From Symbiodinium natans (lineage: Eukaryota > Sar > Dinophyceae > Suessiales > Symbiodiniaceae), in NCBI GenBank assembly GCA_905221605.1, contig CAJNDS010002406.1, positions 172,501 through 225,000 of the forward strand: a stretch of DNA of 52,500 bases. Reading direction: 5' to 3'. A model generated the notes under the pieces. It made no database searches. It was not told the DNA's origin and saw nothing but the letters and a program-made list of their open reading frames with translations. The translations under genes and the position numbers were made by a program. This document shows, in pieces, positions 51,845-52,500 of the stretch (position 1 is the stretch's first letter; the number at the start of each line of letters is the position of its first letter).

Positions 51845-52033
51845 ATGTTGCTCTGTGCGTTGCTCGCGCTTGTAGCACTGGCCAGTCACGTGGAAGGTGC
51901 CGGCAGTCATGCTGCCGGTTGTGGCCGGAACTCTGACGAAACCATTCTCCTCCAAACCAAGTGGGTGGGAACTTCCTTGCAATTTCCAAGGAGGCGGGTT
52001 GCGAAGTTTTTGCACAAATGGTCTAAAGTCTAA
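51845..52033 (+). CDS. Small secreted-protein start or short cationic peptide
   Basis: ATG 51845 to TAA 52031, 62 codons. Residues 1-18 (MLLCALLALVALASHVEG) form a clear signal peptide with a plausible Ala/Gly cleavage region. If translated straight through, the mature part ends in a basic amphipathic stretch, PRRRVAKFLHKWSKV. A GT donor after ACCAAGTGG (51965) is also possible; the 62-codon frame would then be only exon 1 of a larger secreted protein, ending near LLQTKW. I cannot decide between the two. Confidence 0.42.
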   Translation: MLLCALLALVALASHVEGAGSHAAGCGRNSDETILLQTKWVGTSLQFPRRRVAKFLHKWSKV

Positions 52034-52500
52034 AGTGGAGGATTGGCCCAAGTAGTCTTTATGCTTGTACTTGTCGTTTTGTACAGATACGCTTCATGTT
52101 ATTTGCCACCACACCGGCCAACATGCTGACACAAGTAGGTTGCGCTGTAGGCATGTGATTCCGCAGCAGTGGCAGTGCCAGATACGTCCACATTGCCAAG
52201 AAGGGGGACAACTACCGAAACCGATTGTCTGTGCATTTGTTCGCATGAATCAAGGTGTGGGGTTCAGGGTGCTTTTCAGATTGAGGAAGGCCGGTTCAGG
52301 GAAGTGGAGCATATGGTTTCGGGATGCGAGCTTCGAGATATTCAAGCAATTGTTACGGCCTCGGGTCTTATAAGTTTAGCGGTCTGCTGCAGGAGCCGTC
52401 GATTCTAGCAGGGCATCCCACCTCAATGTCGTCACGGCGATAGGAGCAGTGACCCACAGCGGCTCGGAGGTTTTCTATGTGGACCTGCCTGAAAGTGGGG
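52034..52500. other. Right edge, nothing recognised
   Basis: Open frames of about 100 codons occur (52065-52373, 52169-52408) without motifs. One stretch (52255-52335) contains FQIEEGRFREVEHMVSGC, which has coding-like composition and may be an exon of the gene starting at 51845. Confidence 0.3.

Overview
This window looks like nuclear DNA from a dinoflagellate, probably a Symbiodiniaceae-like or related core lineage. Four things support this. (1) Arabidopsis-type telomeric heptamers (TTTAGGG/CCCTAAA) are scattered internally in dozens of arrays on both strands. (2) The genes I could rebuild consist of very short exons. (3) Their introns use mixed GT, GC and GA donors with an AG|G acceptor, a known dinoflagellate habit. 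(4) Every gene I can support reads on the plus strand, as in dinoflagellate unidirectional gene blocks. No tRNA, rRNA or CRISPR was seen.

Layout. 1-5.5 kb is a 138-bp higher-order satellite; small inverted pieces of it continue to about 6.3 kb. 6.4-13.0 kb holds an ERK-type (TEY) MAP kinase gene in about 14 small exons, with the N-lobe missing; it contains almost no long open reading frame and is found only by chaining exon phases. 13-24.5 kb is rich in interstitial telomeric arrays, MITE-like inverted-repeat elements and microsatellites, with scattered weak exon candidates. 24.5-32.7 kb holds at least three unrecognised multi-exon gene models (about 24.5-27.7, 27.8-29.6 and 31.5-32.7 kb). 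Each appears to open with a short exon encoding a Met-Gly-Cys leader typical of N-myristoylated/palmitoylated proteins. 33-42 kb is again repeat-rich, with a few exon candidates including a Ulp1-like DCG motif. 42.0-48.2 kb holds an alpha/beta-hydrolase gene in at least eight exons. An intact, intron-free six-repeat kelch gene sits inside one of its introns, and a frame-broken TPR relic sits inside another, both in the same orientation. 50-52.5 kb has two possible first exons, one with a myristoylation-type start and one with a signal peptide.

The most interesting theme is the link between telomere-like repeats and introns. In the kinase gene at least nine introns carry such arrays, and five acceptors lie within about 50 bp of one (one directly abuts it). 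In a second gene model a 49-bp intron is almost wholly telomere-like, and several exons end exactly where a GTTTAGGG array starts. A telomeric tract also sits precisely inside the terminal inverted repeat of a MITE, which shows such DNA inserting at a break. I infer that telomeric DNA may act as raw material for new introns here: the repeat carries a possible donor (G|GTTTAG), a possible acceptor (TTTAG|G) and, on the other strand, CTAAAC branch-site-like motifs. Exon calls come from reading by eye. The kinase, hydrolase and kelch calls rest on family motifs. The other exon chains rest only on phase agreement and coding-like composition.
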